A stretch of 64,000 nucleotides of DNA, from positions 1,674,001 through 1,738,000 of the forward strand of contig NZ_CP050307.1 of assembly GCF_014189535.1 (NCBI RefSeq), given 5' to 3'. The stretch comes from Rhizobium lusitanum (GTDB lineage Bacteria > Pseudomonadota > Alphaproteobacteria > Rhizobiales > Rhizobiaceae). Below the pieces are notes generated by a model. That model saw nothing but the letters and a program-made list of their open reading frames with translations. It ran no database searches and was not told where the DNA came from. This document shows, one piece after another, positions 46,158-57,706 of this stretch. Every line of letters starts with the position of its first letter. Position 1 is the stretch's first letter. Position numbers and translations under genes: made by a program.

Positions 46158-47222
46158 ATGAGGCGCGAGGTCCTGCGATACCTGGTCGAGGCGCCCTTGC
46201 TGTGGCTGGGCCTTGCGCTGCTCGCCACCCTGATCTTCGTTGCCGACACGGTGACCAATCTGGAGATCGCCTTTGCGGTGCTCTATGTCTCGGTGATCCT
46301 CATCTCCGTGCGCTCCGGCCGGCCCGGGGCCGTCATGATCGTGGGGATCGCCTGTGCCGTCCTCACCATAGCGAGCTACTTTCTGACACGGCACGGAGAT
46401 TCCCAATCCGGCATGGTGAACGGGGCCATAAGCCTGCTTGCCATCGGCGCGACTACCTATCTGGCGATCAGGATCGAGGCGACCGAGGCAAGAGCTAGAC
46501 AGGCGCAATCCGAACTCGCGCGGATGTCGCGCATCATGACGATGGGCGAACTCAGCACCTCTATCGCCCATGAAGTCAGCCAGCCGATCACCGCAATCGT
46601 GGCCAATGGCAATGCGGCACTCCGCTGGCTGTCGGCAGCACCGCCCGAGCAGGAGGAGGCACGGCGCGCGCTCGACAGGATCGTCAAGGATGCCGGCCGC
46701 GCCGGCGAGGTGATTGGCCGCGTCCGCAGTCTGGTTGCGCGAACGGCGCCATCGCGCGACAGGATCGACATTGTTGAAGCGGTCACCGAAGCGCTGGCGC
46801 TCGTGCGTGGTGAGATCCGCGAAAACCATATCCTGCTGCGCACCGAACTCGCCAATGATCTACCATCAGTGACAGGCGACCGGGTTCAACTGCAGCAGGT
46901 GATCCTGAACTTCGTCATCAATGCCATCGAAGCAATGGCGGGCGTCGATGTGGAGAAGCGCGAGCTGCTGGTCAGCGCCGCCGCCGATGGCAGAAAGATA
47001 ACGGTCAGCGTGCGCGACACAGGCACGGGCGTGCCGCCTGCCGCTTCCGAGAGGATGTTCGAAACCTTCTTCACGACCAAGACAACAGGAATGGGAATGG
47101 GGCTGGCGATCAGCCGGTCGATCGTCGAGGCGCATGGCGGCACGGTCTATACAGCGCCCAACTTCCCGCATGGCGCGGTGTTCGGCTTCATCCTGCCGTC
47201 GGTTGCCGGAACGAGAGGATGA
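46158..47222 (+). CDS. Membrane sensor histidine kinase
   Basis: A 354-residue kinase. Residues 10-115 contain about four membrane segments, with no large periplasmic domain, so it may sense a signal inside the membrane. The phosphorylated His is in STSIAHEVSQPITAI (H box), followed by the N box NFVINAIEAM and the G2 box GMGMGLAIS. The subgroup is close to FixL/TodS-like kinases with a LuxR-type partner. Its stop overlaps an ATG of the response regulator frame, and the pair is surely co-expressed. Possible control of the neighbouring transporter is inference. Confidence 0.9.
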   Translation: MRREVLRYLVEAPLLWLGLALLATLIFVADTVTNLEIAFAVLYVSVILISVRSGRPGAVMIVGIACAVLTIASYFLTRHGDSQSGMVNGAISLLAIGATTYLAIRIEATEARARQAQSELARMSRIMTMGELSTSIAHEVSQPITAIVANGNAALRWLSAAPPEQEEARRALDRIVKDAGRAGEVIGRVRSLVARTAPSRDRIDIVEAVTEALALVRGEIRENHILLRTELANDLPSVTGDRVQLQQVILNFVINAIEAMAGVDVEKRELLVSAAADGRKITVSVRDTGTGVPPAASERMFETFFTTKTTGMGMGLAISRSIVEAHGGTVYTAPNFPHGAVFGFILPSVAGTRG

Positions 47223-47224
47223 TC

Positions 47225-47833
47225 ATGCCGGAGCAAAAACCGACCATCTATGTCATCGATGACGATCCGTCCGTCCGGGATGGGCTGGACAGCCTCCTGC
47301 GCTCGGTCGGCTACGACGTCAGCAGCTTCGCATCGCCACGGGACTTCCTCAACCATCGACGATCCGATGGCCCCTCCTGCCTTGTCCTCGACGTCAGGAT
47401 GCCGGATGCAAGTGGCCTGGATTTCCAGGACGAATTGGCAAGGACCGGCAATCCCCTGCCCATCATATTCCTGACCGGCCATGGCGACGTGCCGATGTCG
47501 GTCAGGGCGATGAAGGCCGGCGCGGTGGAGTTTCTGCTCAAGCCCTTTCGGGAGCAGGATCTCCTCGACGCCATTCGGCAAGCTTTGGAAAAAGATCGCG
47601 TCCGACTTCGCCAGGACGCTGCGACGACCGATCTGCGGGAGCGGTTTGCGACGCTGACAACGCGCGAGCGTGAGGTGATGGCGCTTGTCGCCCTCGGACG
47701 CCTCAACAAGCAGATCGCAGCCGAACTCGGCCTGAGCGAAATCACCGTGAAGGTTCATCGCGGCCAGGCGATGCGCAAGATGCAGGCTGGCTCCGTCGCC
47801 GACCTCATCAGAATGGCCGATACGCTCGGATAG
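47225..47833 (+). CDS. FixJ/NarL-type response regulator
   Basis: A 202-residue regulator. The receiver domain starts IYVIDDDPSVRDGLDSLLRS (acidic pair), has the phospho-Asp in CLVLDVRMPDASGL, the Thr in FLTGHGDVPMS and the Lys in LLKPF. The C-terminal LuxR-type helix-turn-helix includes TTREREVMALVALGRLNKQI. ATG 47225 is preferred over 47219 because GAGAGG is at better distance. Partner of the preceding histidine kinase. Confidence 0.92.
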   Translation: MPEQKPTIYVIDDDPSVRDGLDSLLRSVGYDVSSFASPRDFLNHRRSDGPSCLVLDVRMPDASGLDFQDELARTGNPLPIIFLTGHGDVPMSVRAMKAGAVEFLLKPFREQDLLDAIRQALEKDRVRLRQDAATTDLRERFATLTTREREVMALVALGRLNKQIAAELGLSEITVKVHRGQAMRKMQAGSVADLIRMADTLG

Positions 47834-47867
47834 CCCGCAATGCCGGGGACATCAATCAGTTCAACGT

Positions 47868-47899
47868 CGTCAAGGCACGATCGAAATCGTGCCTTGACG
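47868..47899. terminator. Strong bidirectional terminator
   Basis: A perfect 14-bp stem CGTCAAGGCACGAT (47868-47881) / ATCGTGCCTTGACG (47886-47899) with loop CGAA, between the convergent response regulator gene and the small secreted protein gene. Confidence 0.75.
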
Positions 47900-47950
47900 C
47901 TATGCTTTAGCCCGCCGGCTACATTGGTCACGGCGGATGATGCGTGAGCC

Positions 47951-48298
47951 TTAATTGAGGGCCGGGCAGCCACGTCGATTGGCAAAAACCATACGGTCGG
48001 GGCCACCATCATTCCAGCCACGGACGACAATGCGTCGCCCGTTGTTTTCGACCGAATCAATGCGTCGGAAACCTTCCTGGCGGGCGGCGTCCATGAGTTC
48101 GCGCCGGCCGCAGCCCCCGCGGTCACGGTCTCTCCGTGGGCCGTCCCAGTTCTGATCCTGCCGGCGATCCCACCTTGGCGGCTGCCTGTATCCGTCGTCA
48201 TCACCGAAATTCTGCGCCATGGCGGCAGACGGCATCAATTGCGTTGCGGCCAGGCCGGCCAATGCAAGAAAAGAAACTCGTGCAAAACGTCCAAACAT
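47951..48298 (-). CDS. Small secreted basic protein
   Basis: A 115-residue protein with a Sec signal peptide (residues about 1-28, cleavage after AMA). The mature chain is rich in Arg, Asp, Gly and Gln (DRRQDQNWDGPRRDRDRGG), then has a compact domain with GFRRIDSVENNGRRIVVRGW and two cysteines (GGCGRRE, RRGCPALN) that could pair. AGGAGCGAAGG precedes the ATG. Similar short periplasmic proteins are common in rhizobia. Function unknown. Confidence 0.75.
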   Translation of the reverse strand: MFGRFARVSFLALAGLAATQLMPSAAMAQNFGDDDGYRQPPRWDRRQDQNWDGPRRDRDRGGCGRRELMDAARQEGFRRIDSVENNGRRIVVRGWNDGGPDRMVFANRRGCPALN

Positions 48299-48582
48299 CC
48301 TTCGCTCCTCACTTTTATATCGATGGCATGATTCGGTGATATTGCATTTTACATGAACGCTATCCGAACAGGCCGTTCATACAATCCCAACGTGATCGCC
48401 CCCAAGGCATCGCTTCCACGATGCAGCGCCTCCCCGAGCATAAAACTAGGGTTGCCAGCAGTGAAGGCAAGCACGGGAGCGTGGCCCACCGGGAGAAGCA
48501 ACGGAATGAAATGAAACAACGTCTCCCCCAAGGGCGGCTTTGCTCTATCCCCACGAAACGTGACGGCGCGCCATCATATCGA

Positions 48583-48616
48583 TTGACGAAATTCCAACCT
48601 CGTCTACCATATGTAG
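48583..48616 (+). promoter_or_regulatory. Promoter with overlapping palindrome upstream of riboswitch
   Basis: TTGACG (48583-48588), 16 bp, TACCAT (48605-48610). The inverted repeat CTAC-CATAT-GTAG (48604-48616) overlaps the -10, a typical repressor position and loosely like an NrdR box. The preceding stretch 48299-48582 has short open frames but none with a ribosome site or recognisable family, so I call no gene there. Confidence 0.45.
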
Positions 48617-48822
48617 TGTTCGAGGTTCTTCCGATTCGCAAGGGTTGGGGGCTAAGACGGGAATACGGTGCGCGACCGCCCATAATGGGCGCCGCAATTC
48701 CGGAGCTGCCCCCGCAACTGTAAGCGGCGAGCATCTATCCACCGAAAGCCACTGAAGCATGATGTTTCGGGAAGGTGAGGATTGATGCAACGACCCGCAA
48801 GCCAGGAGACCTGCCTCAAACA
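48617..48822 (+). ncRNA. Cobalamin (adenosylcobalamin) riboswitch
   Basis: The conserved elements of a B12 riboswitch appear in order: a helix start with GGTTCTTCC, the segment GACGGGAATACGGTG, the core GCCGCAATTCCGGAGCTGCC CCCGCAACTGTAAGCGGCGA (48691-48730), CCACTGAAGCATG, GGGAAGGTGAGG and the B12 box AAGCCAGGAGACCTGCC (48799-48815). It lies about 260 bp before nrdH. Between them a CCCCGA/TCGGGG hairpin (about 48892-48921) may be the expression platform. Binding of cobalamin should reduce nrdHIEF expression. Confidence 0.93.
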
Positions 48823-49080
48823 AAACGTCCACGGGCGGGGTGTCCGGAAGGTCGCGATGTACAGCGGAATGACTCCGTTCGTGCACGCTTCCCCGAGGTC
48901 CTGCGATCAGTCAACTTCGGGGTGAAGTCCATGTCGAATTTTTCAAACCAGTCCCTGCGCGAGTAGCCGCACATCCACGTCCGAATCCGGGCGTGTGCTG
49001 ACCCATCTTCATTTTCTTCGAACGGGCATCGGCGGATGTCTGGACGATATCGTGTGACTTTCAAAGATACGAGGACAATC

Positions 49081-49302
49081 ATGAGCATCACCGTCTACAG
49101 CAAGCCCGCCTGCGTCCAATGCACAGCAACAACACGAGCACTCGACCGCCACGGCATCGCATACCGGGTCGTCGATGTTTCCACCGACAATGCCGCTTTC
49201 GAACTGGTGCAGGGCCTCGGCTACCGCAAGGTCCCGGTGGTCGTCGCCGGCGAACAGCATTGGGCGGGCTTCCGGCCCGACATGATCAGCGCGCTTGCCT
49301 GA
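49081..49302 (+). CDS. nrdH: Glutaredoxin-like NrdH, electron donor of class Ib ribonucleotide reductase
   Basis: A 73-residue redoxin starting [14 protein letters not shown], with the redox pair Cys-Val-Gln-Cys. Typical segments [17 protein letters not shown] and HWAGFRPD follow. GAGGACAATC precedes the ATG; a frame from 49036 adds residues without family support. NrdH reduces NrdE. First gene of nrdHIEF, downstream of the B12 riboswitch; its stop overlaps the nrdI start (ATGA). Confidence 0.95.
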   Translation: MSITVYSKPACVQCTATTRALDRHGIAYRVVDVSTDNAAFELVQGLGYRKVPVVVAGEQHWAGFRPDMISALA

Positions 49303-49699
49303 TGAGACAGCCATCGATGGGGCAGATCGTCTATTTTTCCAGCCGGTCCGAGAACACCCATCGCTTCATCGGCAAGCTTGGCCTGGACGCCGTGCGAATA
49401 CCGGTTCGTCAGGATGAGCTTTTCCGTGTCCACCAGCCCTTCGTCCTCGTGGTGCCGACCTATAGCGGCGACAGCGGCAAGGGCGCGGTTCCAAAACAGG
49501 TGATCCGTTTCCTGAACGAGACGGAGAACCGATCGAACATCCGAGGCGTGATCGCCGCGGGCAACAGCAACTTCGGAGCGACCTTCGGGATCGCCGGCGA
49601 CATCATCTCCGCCAAATGCCAGGTGCCGTATCTTTACAGGTTCGAGCTGATCGGCACGGAAGAGGACGTCGCCAATGTCAGAGATGGATTGGAACGATT

Positions 49700-52859
<3,160 letters not shown>

Positions 52860-53000
52860 GCCGACACCGCCGGTCGTTTCCGAAACCATTCCGTTTTGCG
52901 AGCAGCGCTTTTCCCGTTGCCGCATGGATTTGGCCGGTGGTACATCTCGACCGGAATTCGAAGCAGACGAAATGGAAACTATTCAGATGGGCGACCGCAC

Positions 53001-53723
53001 ATGAACGATCAGCAGCCCCGCAAGCCGGGTATATTTGGGTGGCTGAACCGTTTCGAACCCCTGGTGCTCGTCATGTTCGCGGCTTTCTCTGGCGGGCTCT
53101 TTCTGTTTCTGCAATTGACCGGTGAGGTTCTTGAAGGTTCGACGAGGCGATTTGACGAAAGCATATTGCTGGCGCTTCGCCAGCCGGACAATCTATCGCT
53201 TCTATTGGGACCTGCGTGGCTCACCCATGCCTTCAGCGATATCACCAGCCTTGGCGGCACGACGGTCCTCACGCTGTTGACGACACTGGTGACCATCTAC
53301 CTGCTACTCGATCGCCGCCGCTCGATCGCCATCTTCATCCTCGCCTCGGTGCTGGGCGGATGGCTGCTGAGCACCACGCTGAAGCTAGGCGTTGCAAGGC
53401 CAAGGCCGGACATCGTTCCGCATCTGGTCGAGGTTCATGACCTGAGTTTTCCGAGCGGTCACGCGATGGTCTCTGCCGTGACCTACCTGACGCTTGGCGC
53501 GCTTCTCTCCCGCACGCAGGCTTACAGGTCGACCCGGATCTTCATGATTGTGGTCGCCATTTTTCTGACGCTTCTGATCGGCACAAGCCGGGTCTTTCTC
53601 GGCGTGCATTTCCCGACCGATGTCCTGGGCGGCTGGTGCGCCGGCGCCACATGGGCGCTTGGGTGCTGGATGATCGCCCGCCGCTACATATCGACATCGC
53701 CTGAAACGAGAAACCCGGGATAG
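53001..53723 (+). CDS. PAP2-family membrane phosphatase
   Basis: A 240-residue membrane protein with about six hydrophobic segments. All three phosphatase motifs are present: KLGVARPRPD, PSGHAMVS and SRVFLGVHFPTD. It removes phosphate from a lipid phosphate such as undecaprenyl pyrophosphate or phosphatidate at the membrane surface. The start at 53001 (MNDQQPRK) has only a weak ribosome site; longer frames read through less family-like sequence. The 141 bp after nrdF contain no evident terminator, so partial read-through from nrd is possible. Confidence 0.88.
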   Translation: MNDQQPRKPGIFGWLNRFEPLVLVMFAAFSGGLFLFLQLTGEVLEGSTRRFDESILLALRQPDNLSLLLGPAWLTHAFSDITSLGGTTVLTLLTTLVTIYLLLDRRRSIAIFILASVLGGWLLSTTLKLGVARPRPDIVPHLVEVHDLSFPSGHAMVSAVTYLTLGALLSRTQAYRSTRIFMIVVAIFLTLLIGTSRVFLGVHFPTDVLGGWCAGATWALGCWMIARRYISTSPETRNPG

Positions 53724-53752
53724 ATGGTTGAACCCACCGGGCATTCAACCAA

Positions 53753-53780
53753 AACAGGGCGCATCGAATTGCGCCCTGTT
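53753..53780. terminator. Strong bidirectional terminator
   Basis: A perfect 11-bp stem AACAGGGCGCA (53753-53763) / TGCGCCCTGTT (53770-53780), flanked by A-rich and T-rich sides, between the convergent PAP2 and lectin-toxin genes. Confidence 0.8.
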
Positions 53781-53813
53781 TCGTGCCGAATAAGACCAGA
53801 CTTGCCGGTCTCC

Positions 53814-54866
53814 TCAATGCCGTTGCGGCCTTGAGGAATGGGCGGGAACCAGCCGCTTGACGGCCGAGCCCGACACGTCCTGTATCTCGACGCTGGTATA
53901 GCTCACTCCTTCATAAGTTCCGCTGACGGGGTATTCGAGCGTGGTGCCGTCGGTAAAGACGATATGCACGGTCCCGGTGAAAGGGAGATCCGCCTGCCCC
54001 GTATAGGTCACGGCAAGCAGTGTGATCGAGGCGTGAGATGCCAGCGTGCCCGAATAGTTCCAGCTCATCTCATGCGTCGAGGATTCGCTGAAGGATTGCT
54101 CCGAACTCGTGCCCACTTCCCATGTGAAGGTCGAATTCACTTCCCCGATGGTCGGCACGCCCACGGTGAGACCGATACTTCCACCTAAGGAAAATGTCTG
54201 TCCCGTCGTCCAGGTGCTGGTATCGGTCACCGAGATCGAGCCCGAAAACGTATATTGCTTCTCGTCGGTTCCGTTGTTCGTATAGGTTTCCTTGGAGAGC
54301 CGGTCGGGGTTGCAAGGCTGGCCGTTGAGATTGGAATAAGTCACATCATCCAACGTCATTGCTGTGAACGGTCTCTGAAAGTAGAAGCCCAGATTGTCGA
54401 TATCCAAACCGCTCCGGCCGGTGGCGCCGACGCAGATGCCGCTGCCGACATCGATATGGTATTCCGTCGAGGTTGAGCCGCCTGAATCGAACCTTCCGCC
54501 GCTGCTCGTGGTGAAGCGAATGCGGCCAAGGCGCGTTCCCACGCCGTCGCCCCACAGGCTTAACGCGCTGATTGTCTCTTCTTGCGCGAAGCTGTAGGTC
54601 TGGTCCGGAGCGTCGGATGCCGTCCCCTGGGTAAAGCTCGTGTCGTCGGAAAACAGCAGATAGATCTGGCGTACAACGGAGCCGTCGACCCATGCACTGA
54701 TTTCCTTCAACGCTCCGCCCTTCATGACCAGATTGTAGTCGAAGGGATCACCGCCGTCGCCGCCGATGATTCTCAGCGGTGCGCAATATTGCGCCGGGTC
54801 ACCTCCAGCCCCGACGGGGAATGTGGGATCGATTTTCGAGCTCGATTGTTGCGCGGAAATGTTCAT
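53814..54866 (-). CDS. Jacalin-like lectin fused to aerolysin-like pore-forming domain
   Basis: A 350-residue protein with two parts. Residues 25-165 resemble a jacalin-like beta-prism lectin: IIGGDGGDPFDYNLVM at the start, repeated short strands, IRFTTSSGGRFDSGG, and the family-type ending GRSGLDIDNLGFYFQ. Residues 170-330 look like an aerolysin-type module: long strands of alternating Ser/Thr and hydrophobic residues, with a probable membrane-insertion hairpin around TTGQTFSLGGSIGLTVGV and GEVNSTFTWEVGTSSEQSF. This layout recalls natterin-like proteins and zebrafish Dln1/Aep1. There is no signal peptide, so release would need lysis or a non-classical route. It probably binds glycans and forms pores, but this is fold recognition by eye. 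Confidence 0.65.
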   Translation of the reverse strand: MNISAQQSSSKIDPTFPVGAGGDPAQYCAPLRIIGGDGGDPFDYNLVMKGGALKEISAWVDGSVVRQIYLLFSDDTSFTQGTASDAPDQTYSFAQEETISALSLWGDGVGTRLGRIRFTTSSGGRFDSGGSTSTEYHIDVGSGICVGATGRSGLDIDNLGFYFQRPFTAMTLDDVTYSNLNGQPCNPDRLSKETYTNNGTDEKQYTFSGSISVTDTSTWTTGQTFSLGGSIGLTVGVPTIGEVNSTFTWEVGTSSEQSFSESSTHEMSWNYSGTLASHASITLLAVTYTGQADLPFTGTVHIVFTDGTTLEYPVSGTYEGVSYTSVEIQDVSGSAVKRLVPAHSSRPQRH

Positions 54867-54898
54867 GGCTGCCTCCTGAGGGATTGATTGGACATGAC

Positions 54899-54944
54899 GC
54901 CAGCCTGTTCAATTTAAAATTGAATATCCTCAACTCAGGCTGGC
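54899..54944. promoter_or_regulatory. Nested inverted repeats upstream of the lectin-toxin gene
   Basis: An outer perfect 9-bp repeat GCCAGCCTG (54899-54907) / CAGGCTGGC (54936-54944) encloses a 17-bp palindrome TTCAATTTAAAATTGAA (54908-54924). It lies 33-78 bp upstream of the start codon of the minus-strand gene, where a promoter or operator is expected. Such nested symmetry suggests a regulator site or a cruciform. Confidence 0.5.
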
Positions 54945-55105
54945 AATGGCAGCGTATATAAGCGTGGCGAGATAAACATACGGCAGCTGTCGTATTTCAG
55001 CCGCGCCAGTGACTGACCGAAAAACCACTCGACCAATTCACAAAATGAAATGCTCCGCCCCATGATCGCGGCGGCGAACGGGCACCACATTTCCTTCGTC
55101 CTGCA

Positions 55106-55253
55106 TTGACGACATGCAGATTCCTGTCTAGTTTTCCCATCATGAAGATCACGATGGTTCTTGCAGTGGTGATAGGGCGCATGGGCGGGATGGTATAACC
55201 ATCCGGCGAAAGCACCCATGCGCGGTAAACAGGCTCCTGACGGGGCCTTTTTT
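55106..55253 (+). ncRNA. Candidate structured RNA with own promoter and terminator
   Basis: A promoter-like TTGACG (55106-55111), 17 bp, TAGTTT (55129-55134) is followed by a long stem GCGCATGGG (55177-55185) / CCCATGCGC (55215-55223) enclosing an inner hairpin GGATGG-TATAA-CCATCC (55188-55204), then an intrinsic terminator GGCTCC/GGGGCC with six T (55232-55253). It ends 68 bp before the MFS gene, so it may be a small RNA or a leader that controls that gene by termination. I do not recognise it as a known riboswitch class. Confidence 0.5.
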
Positions 55254-55321
55254 ATGCCCAAAATTCGGGCCGCGCCTCGTCAGATTTCCCTCGACACCCC
55301 ACGGACAAGACGGTCAAGACC

Positions 55322-56578
55322 ATGACGGATAACAATCCCATTCAGGCTTCGCGTATCCAACCGACAGCCAAGACGACTAGCATCCCGGCTGGTCCGCCTC
55401 CCCGACTGACAACCCTCATCTTTCTGTCGGCGCTCTCGGTGCTGCCGGTGAACATGATCCTGCCGTCGCTACCCAGAATTGCTGCTGCGTTCCACGCCGA
55501 TTACGCGCTCGTCAACCTTTCGGTTGCCGGCTATACGATCGTCACGGCCATGATAGAGATCGTCGCCGGTGCGATGTCGGATCGGTATGGACGCAGGCCG
55601 GTCGCTTTGATCGCCGTCTCCATTTTTATCATCGCGTCGATCGGCTGCGCTCTGGCCACCAATATCGGCACCTTCCTCGTTTTTCGGGCGCTGCAAGCCT
55701 CGATCGGCGCCTGCTTTTCCGTCGCTCTCGTCGTCGTCAAGGAGACATCTGGCGAACGCGGAGCGGCAAGCAGAATTGGCTATGTCTCCATGGGATGGGC
55801 GATTGCGCCCATGGTCGGGCCGATGTTTGGCGGGTTATTGGACGAGTTGTTCGGATGGCGAGCGATCTTCATTGTCCTGGCTATCCTTGGTGCGGCTATC
55901 CTCGCTCTGTCCATACGCGAGCTAAGGGAAACCTCCACACACGCATCAAAGCCGAAGGCGAACTATCTCGCCTCCTATGCGCAACTCCTGAGTTCGGCGC
56001 GGTTCTGGGCCTATACCCTGTGCATGGCCTGCTCCATGGGAACGCTCTACATTTTCCTCGGAGGAGCACCCTTGGCATTCAGCCAGTCGTTCGGCGGATC
56101 AAGCGCGACCCTGGGCTTCTACATGGGAATGGTCCCGGCGGGCTTCATCCTGGGGAGTTATTTGGCCGGCCGCTACGCCTCCCGAAATGCGCTCAGCACC
56201 GTCCTCATCGTCGCACGCCTCTTCACATGCATAGGGCTGCTGGCTGGCCTGGTCCTTTCGATGTCGGGTGCCGCCCACATTCTTGCATTCTTTGGACCCT
56301 GCATGTTCATCGGCATTGGCAACGGGTTGACCATGCCCGCCGGCAACACCGGCGTGCTGTCCGTGCGCCCCGACCTTGCGGGCACCGCTGCGGGACTGTC
56401 CGCAGCCATGAGGCTCGTCGGCGGAGCGCTCATAGGTTCCGTGGCTGGTCTGTTTCTGGCGCGGTCGGGGACAATCCATGCCTTGTTCGTCATGATGCTG
56501 ATATCGGCATTGCTCGCATTGTTGGCGGCATTTTACGCGGCCTTCGTCGATCGGAGTATGTCCAGGACGGTTTCCTAG
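55322..56578 (+). CDS. MFS transporter, Bcr/CflA-type drug exporter
   Basis: A 418-residue, twelve-segment major facilitator. The N-terminal half has ALSVLPVNMILPSLPRIAAAF and the loop motif GAMSDRYGRRPVALI, both typical of the Bcr/CflA drug-resistance group. The first 30 residues are hydrophilic. It probably exports a small toxic compound by proton antiport. It is preceded by the structured RNA candidate and convergent with the LacI-family gene, whose stop is 11 bp away. Confidence 0.88.
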   Translation: MTDNNPIQASRIQPTAKTTSIPAGPPPRLTTLIFLSALSVLPVNMILPSLPRIAAAFHADYALVNLSVAGYTIVTAMIEIVAGAMSDRYGRRPVALIAVSIFIIASIGCALATNIGTFLVFRALQASIGACFSVALVVVKETSGERGAASRIGYVSMGWAIAPMVGPMFGGLLDELFGWRAIFIVLAILGAAILALSIRELRETSTHASKPKANYLASYAQLLSSARFWAYTLCMACSMGTLYIFLGGAPLAFSQSFGGSSATLGFYMGMVPAGFILGSYLAGRYASRNALSTVLIVARLFTCIGLLAGLVLSMSGAAHILAFFGPCMFIGIGNGLTMPAGNTGVLSVRPDLAGTAAGLSAAMRLVGGALIGSVAGLFLARSGTIHALFVMMLISALLALLAAFYAAFVDRSMSRTVS

Positions 56579-56589
56579 CACATGGAACG

Positions 56590-57612
56590 TCAGGTCACGA
56601 CCGGCATGTTATAGGAGGTGATGATTTCCACCGCCGACAACATCGCCGGCGCGCTGCGCCCATTTACCTGGCCGCTCATGATGGCGCGAAACGCCGATCG
56701 GGCGTCTGTTCGCAAGTCATGATGCAGCACGAAGCCGATCTTGCCGGCGGCGAGCAGCGCACGGTTGTCAGCATCGAGATCATGCGCCACGAAAATGCGG
56801 ATCGGCCTTCCAGCTGCCTCGAAGGCGGCGAGCACGGCCCTGTTGCCGCCGCCGACGGAATAGACCGCATTGATCGTCGCATCCGCAGCGATGGAGCGCG
56901 CCGCAAGCGTTCCCGTCGCGACATCGGTGCCGTGACCTTCGCTGATCTCGGTAACACCGATCTGCGGATAGCGCTCGCGCAACACGCGGCGAAAGCCGAT
57001 CTCACGCTCCTCCTCACCGCGAAAGCGGCCGCTCGACAGCGTGACGAGAACCCGTGCGTCAGCGCCGTCAAAACTGCTGCCGATGAGATAGGCGGCCGTT
57101 TCGCCTGCCGCACGATTGTCGGCACCTGCGTAAGCCGCGCGTGACGAATTCGGCAGGTCCGTCACCAGGGTGACGACCGTGATGCCGGCCTTGGTCGCGC
57201 GCTCGACCGCGGCGGCGATTTCCGGAATATCGGGGGCCTTCAAGACGATCCCATGCGTACCCCGCAGCCGGATGCGATCGAGCAATTGCACCAGTTCACT
57301 GGGCTTCATCACCTCGGCGAAATGAAAGCGACAGCGGAAGACCATCGGCAGGAAAGTCGCAACCTCCGCTTCGAAGGCTGAACGCACCGCGTTGGAAAAA
57401 CGCTCTGGCGCCTCCATGACGATATCGATTACCAGCGTCCGGCCGCTGATCCCGGCGCCTGCCTGCTGTTTCTCCAGCTCGGCGATCGCCGCCTTCACCC
57501 GCATTTCGGTCTGCCGGCGCACGCCCGGCCGCCCGTTCAGCACTCGGTCGACGGTGGCGGTGCTCAAGCCTGCTTGAAAGGCGATATCCTTGACAAGAAA
57601 CGGATGCGACAT
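56590..57612 (-). CDS. LacI-family transcriptional regulator
   Basis: A 340-residue regulator. The N-terminal helix-turn-helix VKDIAFQAGLSTATVDRVLN with hinge-region sequence RRQTEMRVKAAIAEL is LacI-type. The rest is a periplasmic-binding-protein fold (GIVLKAPDIPEIAAAV, VYSVGGGNRAVLAAFEAAG, FVAHDLDADNRALLAAG), as in sugar-binding repressors. It is divergent from the dioxygenase-like gene at 57707, with a 94-bp gap, so it probably controls that gene and the SDR. Effector likely a sugar or polyol, unproven. Confidence 0.9.
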   Translation of the reverse strand: MSHPFLVKDIAFQAGLSTATVDRVLNGRPGVRRQTEMRVKAAIAELEKQQAGAGISGRTLVIDIVMEAPERFSNAVRSAFEAEVATFLPMVFRCRFHFAEVMKPSELVQLLDRIRLRGTHGIVLKAPDIPEIAAAVERATKAGITVVTLVTDLPNSSRAAYAGADNRAAGETAAYLIGSSFDGADARVLVTLSSGRFRGEEEREIGFRRVLRERYPQIGVTEISEGHGTDVATGTLAARSIAADATINAVYSVGGGNRAVLAAFEAAGRPIRIFVAHDLDADNRALLAAGKIGFVLHHDLRTDARSAFRAIMSGQVNGRSAPAMLSAVEIITSYNMPVVT

Positions 57613-57706
57613 GCTCTTCGTTCTGATGGCTTTTTGATGGATTTACGATCTATAACACGACAATGCCTGCCGTATAGTGCCTTCATCAGAGATGGAGGAA
57701 CACCTG

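Noticed and set aside
48349..48723. Short open frames on both strands before the riboswitch
   Set aside because: No ribosome sites, no family features, and partial overlap with the riboswitch structure.
55177..55253. Fluoride, TPP, manganese or guanidine riboswitch
   Set aside because: The conserved core sequences of those classes are not present; only the stem-loop and terminator are certain.
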